From positions 1,674,001-1,738,000 of the forward strand of contig NZ_VUOE01000001.1 in NCBI RefSeq assembly GCF_008386635.1: DNA of 64,000 nucleotides, given 5' to 3'. This stretch comes from Maribacter flavus (GTDB lineage: Bacteria > Bacteroidota > Bacteroidia > Flavobacteriales > Flavobacteriaceae). This document shows positions 16,656-25,781 of this stretch, in pieces (positions within the stretch are counted from its first letter, which is position 1; every line of letters starts with the position of its first letter). A model generated the notes under the pieces. It worked only from the letters and a program-made list of their open reading frames with translations, had not been told where the DNA came from and did not search any database. The translations under genes were made by a program, and so were the position numbers.

Positions 16656-16682
16656 AAAAGCTCCGCATTATGCGGAGCTTTT
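16656..16682 (-). terminator. Intrinsic terminator of ompA gene (bidirectional)
   Basis: A 12-bp perfect stem (AAAAGCTCCGCA / TGCGGAGCTTTT) with a TTA loop lies downstream of the OmpA stop. On the minus strand it is followed by a U-rich tract. Transcription of the next gene, addB-like, therefore needs read-through or its own promoter. Confidence 0.9.
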
Positions 16683-16718
16683 CATGTATTAAAACACTTA
16701 ATGTTTATATGGGATAAC

Positions 16719-18065
16719 TTATTTTACTAAGTTAATTTCAACCCTTCTGTTTTGAGCTCTACCAGCAGCAGTATTATTAGTAGCGATTGGCTTGTCCTCA
16801 CCATATCCAACAGCCGATAATCTGAACTCTTCAATTCCTTTGTCAACCAAGAATTCTTTTACGGAAAGAGCTCTGGACTCAGAAAGACTTTGGTTCAATT
16901 TAGCACTACCAACACTGTCAGTGTGACCTTCAACTGTAAATTTAGCAGTTGGGTATTCGTTCAAAATTTGAATGATATCAACCATTACAGAAGTAGACTC
17001 AGCTTTGATGGAAGACTTACCAGTATCGAACAAAATAGTTCTAGCGTAGTCGTTCAATTGTTTTTGTACTTCTTCAGTAACTTCTGGACATCCAGCGTTT
17101 GCTACAGTACCTGCCACTTCTGGACACTGATCGTCTTTGTCAAGAACACTATCACCGTCTGTATCTGGCCATGGACATCCATTGTTCTCAGATGGACCAG
17201 CTTCGTTAGGACACTCGTCATCTTTATCGGCTACACCATCTCCGTCAGCATCAGGACAACCAGCCAAAGACGCTAAACCGGCTTCGTTAGGACAAGCATC
17301 ATCTTTATCGGCTACACCATCTCCGTCAGCATCAGGACATCCATTCATTTCTTTAGAACCAGCCTCGTTAGGGCAGCTATCTTTGCTATCCTCGATTCCG
17401 TCACCGTCAGAATCCGGACAACCGTTGAAAGCTTCTAAACCAGCAACTTCTGGACAGGCATCATCTTTGTCGTACACACCATCGCCATCGGTATCAGTTC
17501 CACCAAATTTAACGGAGATACCAGCTAAGTGTTGAAAATGTTTAACGCCATAATCCTCGAAGGCATGCTTGTAAGTAGACTGCAAGGTAAGGCCTAGGTT
17601 TTCAGTAAACCAGAAATTAAGTCCCAAACCACCATTCACAGTACCGGCACCAATCTCATCAACCCAAGTGTAACCACCACCAACTTCAATAAAAGGTTGG
17701 ATAACAGTTTCTTTGGTAAAATTATATTTTATTGTACCATCTATAGCATAGTGAGAAAGATCATCAACGCTTACATCACCTAATTTGCTGATTTTGTTTA
17801 AGGAACCTCTAGCTCCAATAGAAAAACCATCACCAATACTTTTAGACACCCCTATGTAAGAAATAGAAGGAAGAATGTTCCAATGGTCGTTTACATTAAA
17901 GAATTCATTACCAAAAGAGCTAACGTCACCAGTTGGATATACATCGATGGCGTTTGCCCCGAATTGCACTTGCCAAGGATTATTCTCGTCTTGCGCTTGT
18001 ATGTTGTTAAAACCTACAACAAGTAGGACAACAACTAATAATTTGCTAAGATGTTTCATGTTCAA
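16719..18065 (-). CDS. OmpA family outer-membrane protein with thrombospondin type-3 repeats
   Basis: The 448-residue protein has a signal peptide (about 1-25, ending NIQAQ) and an N-terminal eight-strand-like beta-barrel (about 30-188). Five calcium-binding TSP3 repeats of the DxDGDGVxDKDDxCP type follow at 191-327, then a C-terminal OmpA peptidoglycan-binding domain (340-448) with EGHTDSVGS and the R398 region. It anchors the outer membrane to the wall and is usually among the most abundant proteins of Flavobacteriaceae. It has the best promoter in the window and a strong terminator, consistent with high expression. The two middle TSP3 repeats are nearly identical at DNA level. Confidence 0.95.
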   Translation of the reverse strand: MNMKHLSKLLVVVLLVVGFNNIQAQDENNPWQVQFGANAIDVYPTGDVSSFGNEFFNVNDHWNILPSISYIGVSKSIGDGFSIGARGSLNKISKLGDVSVDDLSHYAIDGTIKYNFTKETVIQPFIEVGGGYTWVDEIGAGTVNGGLGLNFWFTENLGLTLQSTYKHAFEDYGVKHFQHLAGISVKFGGTDTDGDGVYDKDDACPEVAGLEAFNGCPDSDGDGIEDSKDSCPNEAGSKEMNGCPDADGDGVADKDDACPNEAGLASLAGCPDADGDGVADKDDECPNEAGPSENNGCPWPDTDGDSVLDKDDQCPEVAGTVANAGCPEVTEEVQKQLNDYARTILFDTGKSSIKAESTSVMVDIIQILNEYPTAKFTVEGHTDSVGSAKLNQSLSESRALSVKEFLVDKGIEEFRLSAVGYGEDKPIATNNTAAGRAQNRRVEINLVK

Positions 18066-18093
18066 ATTTTTAAGTTTAAGTGTTTATTAGCTG

Positions 18094-18123
18094 CAAATGT
18101 AAGTTGTTAAATATTATTAACAA
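18094..18123 (-). promoter_or_regulatory. Predicted strong promoter of ompA gene
   Basis: On the minus strand TTG (18123-18121) is followed after exactly 19 bases by TACATTTG (18101-18094). This is a full consensus match with ideal spacing. The ATG is 28 nt further on. Confidence 0.75.
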
Positions 18124-18171
18124 AATCAATTTCTTGTTTTTTTAACTCATTTAATAGTATAAAATGCGCAT

Positions 18172-19365
18172 TTAAACGACATTCAGCGCCTTGCCTACCT
18201 TGATAAAGGCATTGATTGCCTTATCCAGATGTTCCTTTTCATGAGCTGCGGATAATTGCACCCTTATTCGTGCCTTTCCTCTAGGGACCACTGGATAAAA
18301 GAAGCCAATAACGTAAATACCTTCTTCCAGAAGTTTTTCGGCCATTTGCTGTGAAAGCTTGGCATCATATAACATGACAGGAACAATGGCGGAATCCCCG
18401 TCAATAATGTCAAAGCCCGCTTTTTTCATTCCGCTCTTGAAATAATCGGTATTGGATTGGAGTTTATCCCTCAAGGAGGTATCCTTGGCCAACATGTCGA
18501 AGACTTTAATGGAAGCGCCTACAATGGCCGGTGCCAAGGAATTTGAAAAAAGATAAGGCCTTGAACGCTGTCTTAAAATCTCTATGATCTCTTTTTTCCC
18601 GGTGGTGTATCCGCCCATGGCTCCACCCAAAGCCTTGCCCAAGGTTCCCGTGATAATATCGATTCTACCCATTACATTTTTTTCTTCCAAGGTTCCAATA
18701 CCCTTGGGACCGATGAAACCTGCGGCGTGGCATTCGTCTATCATGACCATGGCATCATAGGCATCGGCCAGATCGCAAATTTTATACAATGGTGCTACTA
18801 GGCCGTCCATGGAAAAAACACCATCGGTAACAATGATTTTAAATCGGGCGCCATTTTCATTGGCCTTTTTGAGCTGTTCTTCAAGATCTTCCATATCGCT
18901 ATTGGCATACCTGTACCGCTGTGCTTTGCACAATCGCACCCCATCAATAATGGAGGCATGGTTAAGGGAATCCGATATTATGGCATCTTCGGGTCCTAGG
19001 AGCGGTTCAAATACCCCGCCATTGGCGTCGAAAGCCGCGGCATATAAAATTGTATCTTCTGTACCATAGAATTCAGCGATTTTACGCTCCAATTCCTTAT
19101 GAATGTCCTGGGTTCCGCAAATGAATCTCACGGATGACATTCCAAAACCATGTGTGTCCAACGTATCCTTGGCCGCCTTTATGACGTCTGGATGCGAGGA
19201 CAGCCCCAAATAATTATTGGCGCAAAAATTTATTACCTCTTCCCCGGTCGAAATTTTGATAACCGCGTCCTGCGGGGAAACGATGATCCGTTCCTTTTTG
19301 AAAAGGCCATCTTCCCTTATCTGGTTTAATTCTGCCTGTAAATGTTCTCTTATTTTTCCGTACAT
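18172..19365 (-). CDS. kbl: Glycine C-acetyltransferase (2-amino-3-ketobutyrate CoA ligase)
   Basis: Kbl converts 2-amino-3-ketobutyrate and CoA to glycine and acetyl-CoA in threonine breakdown, using pyridoxal phosphate. The 397-residue protein aligns along its whole length with E. coli Kbl. The Schiff-base lysine is K244 in GTLGKALGG, the cofactor-stacking region includes D209-E-C-H, and N50-YLGL is the family start motif. It begins one base after the AddA-like stop, so it is translated from the same message. Threonine dehydrogenase is not in the window; other alpha-oxoamine synthases (for example serine palmitoyltransferase) are less likely given the full match. Confidence 0.92.
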   Translation of the reverse strand: MYGKIREHLQAELNQIREDGLFKKERIIVSPQDAVIKISTGEEVINFCANNYLGLSSHPDVIKAAKDTLDTHGFGMSSVRFICGTQDIHKELERKIAEFYGTEDTILYAAAFDANGGVFEPLLGPEDAIISDSLNHASIIDGVRLCKAQRYRYANSDMEDLEEQLKKANENGARFKIIVTDGVFSMDGLVAPLYKICDLADAYDAMVMIDECHAAGFIGPKGIGTLEEKNVMGRIDIITGTLGKALGGAMGGYTTGKKEIIEILRQRSRPYLFSNSLAPAIVGASIKVFDMLAKDTSLRDKLQSNTDYFKSGMKKAGFDIIDGDSAIVPVMLYDAKLSQQMAEKLLEEGIYVIGFFYPVVPRGKARIRVQLSAAHEKEHLDKAINAFIKVGKALNVV

Positions 19366-19366
19366 A

Positions 19367-22300
19367 TTATATATAGTCTACAATTATCTCCTCGTTAATA
19401 TAAGCAATGATTTTATTTTGAACGGTATATCCCATCTCTTGGTAAGCCCTGGAATAGGATTCCAATTGCTCCTTGTATTTATTGTTTTTTCTTCCTGTTT
19501 TATAATCAATAATATCTACCGAGTTCCCTTTCAGTACAACCCGATCCGGAATTAAAATGGTACCGTTGGAAATGAGTAGCTCCTTTTCATTATAAATGGT
19601 AGAGCCTTCCGAGTAAAACTTGCCTAGTACGGGATGATGTATCAATTTTATCAGGGTTTCACGTACCTTTTCAAATGTGGAATCACTAAGAACTCCTTTG
19701 TTCAAGGCACTTTTCAAGGCAGGTTCCAAATCTTCCGTAGTTATTACATTTTCAAGAATGTGATGGTATACGTTTCCTTGTTCCAATGCAATCTCCCTAT
19801 CGGTGTCCCAAAGCATGCCTGCTTTGGTATGTATTTTAAAGGCTTCGCGATTTTTGTACGTGTAAAGGTAGGGAACCGTCCATTTATTTCCTTGCCCAAT
19901 TTTTAATTTTTTAGTCTTCCAGAGCTCCCCGAATTCATATTCCAATAAGTCCTCCTTCCAAATACCCAAATCGGATAGATACTTTAGGAACAGTCCTGAA
20001 AAATACTCGGTTTTATAACTGCCATCCTTTCTCAAATCCTTACAGCTTATGACATACAAGGAATTAACCGCTCTTGTAAGGACCACATACAATAGGTTAA
20101 AAGCATCCAATTGTATTCTTTGATGTTCTTCATCAAAAAGCTTGGCACCTAGTTTCCCATAATTTTTAATTTCCTGTTTTTTGCTGATGAGCAGCTCTTC
20201 AAAACCCATAAAAACATCCCGATCTACGGGAATCCAAAGTTTTGGGTCTATTTCCTCAAATATATTGGTGTTCGCATACGGAAAAATGACCACAGGAAAC
20301 TCCAGTCCCTTGGATTTGTGGATGGTCATAACCTGCACGGCCATGGAATCCTCTGGCGTGCTGATGCTCAGCGAATTGGATTTGACCTCCCAATTGTTCA
20401 AGAAAGCTTGGGCATCCGTGCCATGTTTCTGTTCCATCTCAAAGACAAAATCCATAAATGCCAGCAGGTGTGCGTCAGAAGTTGGCACCAGGTCAAAAAC
20501 CTTTATGGCATGCTCCATGGAATCCATAAGCGACCTGCCCCTAAGGATATCGACATCAAAATTATGTTCTGTAGTTAGATAGAACGAAAGGTCGTTCAAA
20601 TGCAGATGGATGAAATCATGGGTGTCTTCTTTTGAATCGGACAAATATTCAAGAATCGAATAATTGTTTTCAAGGTCATCGGTCATCAACATGAACTTGA
20701 CCAATGAAACCAGGAACTGAACTTTTGGACTGCTGGACACCAAAAGGGAATCCGAAGAAATTACGGGAACGGATTTGGACATTAGGAAGTCGGTTAGTAT
20801 TACCCCGTGCTTCTTTTTTCGGACCAAGACACAAATATCACCATAGTTGAATCCCGCTTGAAGGGATTGGTCAATAGCTTCCATAACCTTATCCGCATAG
20901 GCAGTGTCATCCTCTTCCTGCAAGAAACTTATTTTGACATATCCTCCCGGATTATCGTTGGATTCCTGCTTATTTCCAGCTATAAAAAAATCCCGGTATA
21001 CATCATTTTCCAATAGCGTACCAACATGCTGGAAAAATGTATTGTTGAATTTAATGATTTCGTCCTGGCTCCTATAATTTCTTGGTAGTTGGTGGGTTTC
21101 TCCTGTAATGGAGAACGGATTGTTTTTCTTGGTAGCCAAATCCAAGAATTGCTCGGCGTGACCACCACGCCATCGGTAAATCGCCTGTTTAGCATCCCCT
21201 ACCAAGAAAAGTGACCCGGACCTTCCCTGATCATCCTTTCCTTCCAAGGCGTTGGCAATCAATGGAACCAGGTTGTTCCATTGCATTTCTGAGGTATCCT
21301 GAAACTCGTCTATAAAATAATGGCGGTACTTTTCGCCCAACCGTTCATAAATGAACGGAGCGGGCTGATTCTTTATTTCCTCGGAGATTATCCGGTTGAA
21401 TTCTGAAATGGAAAGCTGTTCCTTTTCCCTTTGTATATTCTTTATTTCGTTTTCTATGGAATTCAAAAGTGTTAGGGGAACCAGGTTGCCGTATAAATTG
21501 AATAAAAACCCTCGCTGGTAAATTTTCTCCTTGATGGTCAAATAATTCCGTAAGATAGTTTGGGCAAAATCCTCCGATGGATTCTCAACACCTACCTTTA
21601 GGATTTTGCCTTCCACGAGATTACCCTCAAGATTGTTGTTATAGAGTAGGGAAGGACTTAGGGTACCGTCCAAAATCTTCCTGAAGTGGTTTGGAAGCGT
21701 TTGTCTGGGAAAATCTGATTCTTCAACCCCACTTGAGCCTATATAGGCAAGTGTTTCTTCGGCCAAATCATTGATATCCATTTCCGTTAGCCTTATGAGT
21801 GATTTTAAATGTTTTTGTAAACTTAAAAAATCAGATAGGCTCTTATTCCCAAAACCTTGTATATGGAATGTATTCGTTTCGTCCTGTAGTAGTTTGCCAA
21901 TTTTTAGTAGGTCGTAGCCTATATCCCAACTTTTGTCATCATCAATTTTTTCCATGGCAAAGTCCATCAGGATTTTGGTAAGCTCTTGGTCTTCGCCTGC
22001 TTTTGCCAAGACCCTTGCCACGGCCTCAGATAATAGCAAGTCCATATCCAAAACCACTTCAAAGTTTTGCGGTAGTTTTAGGTCTCGTGCAAAGGTTCTT
22101 ATGACCCTGTGGGTAAATTTGTCTATGGTTGAAATATCAAAAAAGGCGTAGTTATGTAAAATTTCCTTTAAACGGAGTCTACATAAATCCCTTAAACCTT
22201 CAACGCTCAATTGTAGGGCATCCATAAGTTCAAGAAAGAGCGGGGGCGAATCCTTCAATGAATGGATTTTTGAAAAAGAATAGAGGCTATCCAGAATTCT

Positions 22301-22462
22301 GAACTTCATTTCATTCACCGCCTTGTTGGTGAAGGTAATGGCCAGAATTCTTTTGAAACTATACGGACTTGAAAGAACTATTTTTAGGTAGGCTTTTGAA
22401 AGAGCATAGGTCTTGCCTGAACCTGCCGAAGCGTTATATACCTTGAACGTACTTTCCTGCAC
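19367..22462 (-). CDS. addA: AddA/RecB-like UvrD-family helicase-nuclease
   Basis: The 1031-residue protein is the motor subunit of an AddAB-type end-resection complex. Motifs in order are Walker A ASAGSGKT at 11-18, [10 protein letters not shown] (Ia), the DExx box DEFQDT at 385-390, [20 protein letters not shown], a late [14 protein letters not shown] and a C-terminal PD-(D/E)XK nuclease motif [10 protein letters not shown]. It is therefore both helicase and nuclease. It heads the operon addA-kbl; the AddB-like gene lies further down on the same strand. A promoter is not obvious. Confidence 0.88.
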   Translation of the reverse strand: MQESTFKVYNASAGSGKTYALSKAYLKIVLSSPYSFKRILAITFTNKAVNEMKFRILDSLYSFSKIHSLKDSPPLFLELMDALQLSVEGLRDLCRLRLKEILHNYAFFDISTIDKFTHRVIRTFARDLKLPQNFEVVLDMDLLLSEAVARVLAKAGEDQELTKILMDFAMEKIDDDKSWDIGYDLLKIGKLLQDETNTFHIQGFGNKSLSDFLSLQKHLKSLIRLTEMDINDLAEETLAYIGSSGVEESDFPRQTLPNHFRKILDGTLSPSLLYNNNLEGNLVEGKILKVGVENPSEDFAQTILRNYLTIKEKIYQRGFLFNLYGNLVPLTLLNSIENEIKNIQREKEQLSISEFNRIISEEIKNQPAPFIYERLGEKYRHYFIDEFQDTSEMQWNNLVPLIANALEGKDDQGRSGSLFLVGDAKQAIYRWRGGHAEQFLDLATKKNNPFSITGETHQLPRNYRSQDEIIKFNNTFFQHVGTLLENDVYRDFFIAGNKQESNDNPGGYVKISFLQEEDDTAYADKVMEAIDQSLQAGFNYGDICVLVRKKKHGVILTDFLMSKSVPVISSDSLLVSSSPKVQFLVSLVKFMLMTDDLENNYSILEYLSDSKEDTHDFIHLHLNDLSFYLTTEHNFDVDILRGRSLMDSMEHAIKVFDLVPTSDAHLLAFMDFVFEMEQKHGTDAQAFLNNWEVKSNSLSISTPEDSMAVQVMTIHKSKGLEFPVVIFPYANTNIFEEIDPKLWIPVDRDVFMGFEELLISKKQEIKNYGKLGAKLFDEEHQRIQLDAFNLLYVVLTRAVNSLYVISCKDLRKDGSYKTEYFSGLFLKYLSDLGIWKEDLLEYEFGELWKTKKLKIGQGNKWTVPYLYTYKNREAFKIHTKAGMLWDTDREIALEQGNVYHHILENVITTEDLEPALKSALNKGVLSDSTFEKVRETLIKLIHHPVLGKFYSEGSTIYNEKELLISNGTILIPDRVVLKGNSVDIIDYKTGRKNNKYKEQLESYSRAYQEMGYTVQNKIIAYINEEIIVDYI

Positions 22463-22539
22463 CTAATTTTTACTTGCAAAATAAGGATTATGGCACAGTT
22501 CTTAACAAATAATTGGGTTAATATAAATGTTAAAATCCT

Positions 22540-22547
22540 TAATTTTG
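22540..22547 (+). promoter_or_regulatory. Predicted -7 element of sodA
   Basis: TAATTTTG is an exact TAnnTTTG match, with a TTG at 22513-22515 separated by 24 bases, one more than the usual range. The ATG is 35 nt downstream. Confidence 0.5.
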
Positions 22548-22582
22548 AAGAACTACAATTATTAATCTAAAAACAAAAAATT

Positions 22583-23191
22583 ATGGCTTTTCAATTACCG
22601 AACTTGCCCTATGCTTATGAGGCTTTAGAACCACATATAGATGCTAGGACAATGGAAATACATCATACAAAACATCATAACGGATATACCTCCAAGCTTA
22701 ATGCGGCCATTGAGGGTACCGATTTGAGCAGCAAATCTATTGAGGATATTTTGACCAATTTGGATATGAACAACATGGCGGTTCGAAATAATGGGGGAGG
22801 TTTTTACAACCATGCTTTGTTTTGGACCATTCTGTCCCCAAAGGGTGGAGGAACCCCATCCGGGGATTTGGCCAAGGCCATAGACGATGCCTTTGGCTCC
22901 TTCGATACCTTTAAGGAAAAATTCAGCGATGCCGCAGGAACTAGGTTTGGGTCCGGTTGGGCTTGGCTCTGTGTGCATAAAGGTGGAAAGCTCGAAATCT
23001 GCTCGACCCCCAATCAGGACAACCCAATAATGCCGGGTGTAGGTTGTGGTGGATATCCAATCTTAGGTTTGGATGTTTGGGAACACGCCTATTATTTAAA
23101 CTATCAGAACAAACGCCCTGAGTACATTGACGCGTTTTTTAACATCATAAATTGGGACGAGGTTTCAAAATTGTATTCCAAGAATAAATAA
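22583..23191 (+). CDS. sodA: Superoxide dismutase, Mn/Fe family (Mn-type features)
   Basis: The cytosolic enzyme dismutes superoxide to oxygen and peroxide. The 202-residue protein has the metal ligands H27, the histidine in [11 protein letters not shown], and D and H in [11 protein letters not shown]. The phrase [10 protein letters not shown] holds the outer-sphere glutamine in the C-terminal domain, the arrangement found in Mn enzymes; Fe enzymes place it in the N-terminal domain. Cambialistic use cannot be excluded. A strong terminator follows. Confidence 0.93.
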   Translation: MAFQLPNLPYAYEALEPHIDARTMEIHHTKHHNGYTSKLNAAIEGTDLSSKSIEDILTNLDMNNMAVRNNGGGFYNHALFWTILSPKGGGTPSGDLAKAIDDAFGSFDTFKEKFSDAAGTRFGSGWAWLCVHKGGKLEICSTPNQDNPIMPGVGCGGYPILGLDVWEHAYYLNYQNKRPEYIDAFFNIINWDEVSKLYSKNK

Positions 23192-23220
23192 CTAGGTACC
23201 TTTCAATTTATTAAAACTTT

Positions 23221-23256
23221 AAAAACCGCTATGGAAATAGTTCCAAAGCGGTTTTT
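23221..23256 (+). terminator. Intrinsic terminator of sodA
   Basis: AAAAACCGCT and AGCGGTTTTT pair, with an inner GGAA/TTCC extension, and the arm runs into a T tract. It lies 30 nt after the sodA stop. Confidence 0.88.
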
Positions 23257-23273
23257 TTATGCTTTCAATAATA

Positions 23274-23344
23274 GAAAAGGGCGGAGAAGCCTCCACCCTT
23301 TTCGTCCCAAATCTTACCATAAACTTAACCTACTTATGCTATGG
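23274..23344 (-). ncRNA. Putative tandem small RNA, copy 1
   Basis: On the minus strand a roughly 40-nt core beginning CCATAGCATAAGTAGGTTAA runs into a GC-rich hairpin (GGGTGGAG/CTCCGCCC, loop GCTT) with flanking A and T tracts, the form of an intrinsic terminator. The core differs from copies 2 and 3 at only two bases. Directly upstream on the minus strand is TAGTTTTG (23352-23345), an exact TAnnTTTG box. No open frame is conserved between copies. Predicted length is about 65-70 nt. Function is unknown. Confidence 0.65.
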
Positions 23345-23352
23345 CAAAACTA
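23345..23352 (-). promoter_or_regulatory. Predicted -7 element, small RNA copy 1
   Basis: Minus-strand TAGTTTTG abuts the first base of the conserved core. Comparable boxes sit at the same place before copies 2 and 3. Confidence 0.5.
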
Positions 23353-23460
23353 AATTACTGGTATTGTGGGAAATAAAAAAAGAATTGTTAAAAAAATTTA
23401 TTTTCTTTTTATAGGAGCCTGATTTCTTGTGGGGTATGCATCTTCCAATTTTATGAAATA

Positions 23461-23530
23461 AAAAAGGCGGAGCAAAGCTCCACCTTTTTTCCCCAAATCT
23501 TACCATGAACTTAACCTACTTATGCTATGG
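23461..23530 (-). ncRNA. Putative tandem small RNA, copy 2
   Basis: The 40-nt core is identical to copy 3. The terminator hairpin is GGTGGAGC/GCTCCGCC with a TTT loop and long U tract. The stem is conserved while the loop differs from the other copies, as expected of a functional RNA structure. The sequence between copies (about 115-130 nt) is not conserved. Confidence 0.65.
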
Positions 23531-23535
23531 TTCTT

Positions 23536-23543
23536 CAAAGATA
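23536..23543 (-). promoter_or_regulatory. Predicted -7 element, small RNA copy 2
   Basis: Minus-strand TATCTTTG is an exact TAnnTTTG match five bases before the conserved core. Confidence 0.5.
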
Positions 23544-23664
23544 TAAGCAAGAAACGCAGAAATAAAAGGAATTGGTTGAACGGCGTAAACCTTAGTTGAA
23601 ATACCTAAGCTGTGTTATTATCCTACAGTAAGGGAAAGTTGTACGTATGTAAACGGAAGAAAAT

Positions 23665-23734
23665 AAAAAAGGTGGAGAATCTCCACCTTTTTTGCCCCAA
23701 ATCTTACCATGAACTTAACCTACTTATGCTATGG
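23665..23734 (-). ncRNA. Putative tandem small RNA, copy 3
   Basis: The core is identical to copy 2 and is followed by the hairpin GGTGGAG/CTCCACC (loop ATT) and a U tract. At the fourth stem position this copy has a U-A pair where copies 1 and 2 have U-G, a pairing-preserving change. It lies about 40 nt downstream of the probable purF terminator, so it is not simply the tail of the purF message. Confidence 0.65.
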
Positions 23735-23742
23735 CAAGTTTA
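23735..23742 (-). promoter_or_regulatory. Predicted -7 element, small RNA copy 3
   Basis: Minus-strand TAAACTTG matches TAnnTTTG at seven of eight positions and abuts the core exactly as in copy 1. Confidence 0.4.
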
Positions 23743-23775
23743 AAATTAAGTTTAGTCCTACCCTAAAAACTATTA

Positions 23776-23803
23776 CATCGACGAAATGCACATTTTGTCG
23801 ATG
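23776..23803 (-). terminator. Probable terminator of purF
   Basis: CATCGAC/GTCGATG plus an inner AAATG/CATTT pair into a 12-bp hairpin with one mismatch. On the minus strand it is followed by TAATAGTTTTT. It lies 37 nt after the purF stop and separates purF from the small RNA copies. Confidence 0.65.
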
Positions 23804-23839
23804 AAACGCATAGGTTTCAGGTTAAACGGTTCTGTTTTT

Positions 23840-25738
23840 TTAATAGGCTCTTTCGTTTCTACCCTCATAAAAATTGATGAAAGCCCTGTTTACGACTCTG
23901 TTTCCCCCAGGTGTAGGATAATTTCCAGTAAAGTACCAATCTCCCAGATTTTTAGGACACGCTTCATGGAGACCGGATATTCCTTGATAGATGATTTGAA
24001 CTTCGGCCTTTATATCAATCGGGCTTAATAGCTGTCCAATCTTATGGGATATTTGTTCGGCACTAAAAGGGGCATAAATCTCTTTCACATAATTTATGAT
24101 ATCCCTGTCTTTTGACTTCACTTGGTCAATACATTTTTGATAGACCTCCTTAATCACATGCATGGTGTTATTCTCCTCATGCAAAGCAAGTGCCGCCCTA
24201 AAGGCTATAAAATCCTCAAGTTTCGCCATATCGATTCCGTAACAGTCGGGATACCTAATTTGGGGGGCTGAAGAAACAACAATGATTTTCTTTGGAGACA
24301 GCCTATCCAAAATCTTTAAGATACTTTTCTTCAAAGTAGTACCTCTCACAATACTGTCGTCTATAATCACTAGGTTGTCCCCTTCTTTTACGGAGCCATA
24401 GGAAATGTCATAGACATGGGCAACCAAGTCATCCCTACTGTCATCCTGGGTTATAAACGTCCTAAGTTTGGCATCCTTGATGGCAACCTTCTCAATTCTG
24501 GGCCTTACCTCAAGAATTTCATGTAGCTCCTCACTGGTGATTTTTGCACCGATGGCAAGAATTTGCTCTTCCTTTTTCTTATTTAGATAGTTTTGGGCCT
24601 CTTTTACCATTCCAAAGAACGAAGTTTCCGCCGTATTTGGGATATAGGAAAAAACGGTATTCTTGAGGTCGTGGTCTATGGCCTTGAGGATTTGGGGGAA
24701 TACCAGTTTGCCCAACATTTTTCGCTCCTGATAGATTTCCTTGTCACTTCCCCTGGAAAAGTAAATCCGTTCAAAGGAGCATGCCTTTCTTTCCCTTGGT
24801 TCCAAGATTTGTTTGATTCTTGTGGTGCCGTTCTTTTTTACGATAATGGCATTGCCCGGCTCCAATTCCTTAACCTCTTCAAATGGAACGTTAAAGACCG
24901 TTTGTATGGCCGGTCTCTCCGAAGCAACCACCACAATCTCATCGTCCTTATAATAATAGGCTGGCCTAATTCCGGCGGGATCTCTTAGAACAAAAGCATC
25001 TCCATGGCCCAGAAGACCTGCCATGGCAAAACCACCGTCAAAATTCTTGGCGGCCCTTTTTAATATTTTCGAAACCTTTAGCCTTTCTGCTATGATAGGG
25101 GACGCTTCCTGCTTGCTGTAACCTTCCTTTTTTATTTGTTTGTAAAGTTTGGCAACGGCATCGTCCAAAAAGTGGCCTATCTTTTCCATGACGGTAACCG
25201 TGTCCGCCATTTCCTTTGGGTGTTGGCCCAATTGTACCAAATTGTTGAACAGCTCGTGTACGTTGGTGAGGTTAAAGTTTCCGGCAACGATGAGGTTTCG
25301 ATGCATCCAGTTGTTTTGCCTCAAAAAAGGATGTACACTTTCTATACTGTTCTTTCCAAAAGTGCCATAGCGAACATGCCCCAATAATAGTTCTCCTATA
25401 TATGGAATGTTCTTTTTTTGTAGTGCAACATCATTTTCATATTCTGGATTTTCCTTAAGTTCCTTATTGATTCGTTCGTTTATTTGGGCAAAAATATCCT
25501 GGATAGGTTGTTGTTGACAGGAACGCACCCTACTCATATATCGTTGACCCGCTTCCACATCCAACTTTATGCTGGCAAAACCCGCACCGTCCTGGCCACG
25601 GTTATGCTGCTTTTCCATCATCAGGTACATCTTGTTTACCCCATAAAAGGCGGACCCATATTTTTCCTTATAATATTCAAGCGGCTTGAGTAGTCTTATG
25701 ACCGAGATGCCACACTCGTGCTTAATAGCGTCACTCAT
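23840..25738 (-). CDS. purF: Amidophosphoribosyltransferase (long PurF form)
   Basis: PurF transfers glutamine amide nitrogen to PRPP, the first step of purine synthesis. The N-terminal glutaminase begins after a short propeptide at C9 (KHECGI) and shows NRGQDGAG (46-53) and GHVRYGT (120-126). The middle carries ACSFERIYFSRG (319-330). The PRPP loop VIIDDSIVRGTT is at 457-468. At 632 residues it is about 120 longer than E. coli PurF, with extra sequence near 75-110 and 355-430. purN lies three genes upstream on the same strand, supporting a purine role. Whether a shorter PurF exists elsewhere in the genome cannot be seen. Confidence 0.85.
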   Translation of the reverse strand: MSDAIKHECGISVIRLLKPLEYYKEKYGSAFYGVNKMYLMMEKQHNRGQDGAGFASIKLDVEAGQRYMSRVRSCQQQPIQDIFAQINERINKELKENPEYENDVALQKKNIPYIGELLLGHVRYGTFGKNSIESVHPFLRQNNWMHRNLIVAGNFNLTNVHELFNNLVQLGQHPKEMADTVTVMEKIGHFLDDAVAKLYKQIKKEGYSKQEASPIIAERLKVSKILKRAAKNFDGGFAMAGLLGHGDAFVLRDPAGIRPAYYYKDDEIVVVASERPAIQTVFNVPFEEVKELEPGNAIIVKKNGTTRIKQILEPRERKACSFERIYFSRGSDKEIYQERKMLGKLVFPQILKAIDHDLKNTVFSYIPNTAETSFFGMVKEAQNYLNKKKEEQILAIGAKITSEELHEILEVRPRIEKVAIKDAKLRTFITQDDSRDDLVAHVYDISYGSVKEGDNLVIIDDSIVRGTTLKKSILKILDRLSPKKIIVVSSAPQIRYPDCYGIDMAKLEDFIAFRAALALHEENNTMHVIKEVYQKCIDQVKSKDRDIINYVKEIYAPFSAEQISHKIGQLLSPIDIKAEVQIIYQGISGLHEACPKNLGDWYFTGNYPTPGGNRVVNRAFINFYEGRNERAY

Positions 25739-25756
25739 TGGTTTTAGTATTAAAAA

Positions 25757-25781
25757 AACCCCAAGAGAGGGGCGTGGGGTT
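25757..25781 (-). terminator. Terminator/attenuator between pfkB-type kinase and purF
   Basis: In minus-strand reading TGGGGTT lies downstream of AACCCCA and runs into seven T residues. The stem overlaps the kinase stop codon. It would limit read-through from purN-rnhA-kinase into purF. Confidence 0.7.

Noticed and set aside
17137..17535. 132-residue plus-strand frame over the TSP3 repeats
   Set aside because: Antisense shadow of the tandem repeats in the OmpA gene; repetitive Ser/Pro content without domain.
23274..23734. CRISPR-like array
   Set aside because: The repeats are about 70 nt with terminator hairpins and the spacers are 115-130 nt. There are only three units and no cas genes nearby.
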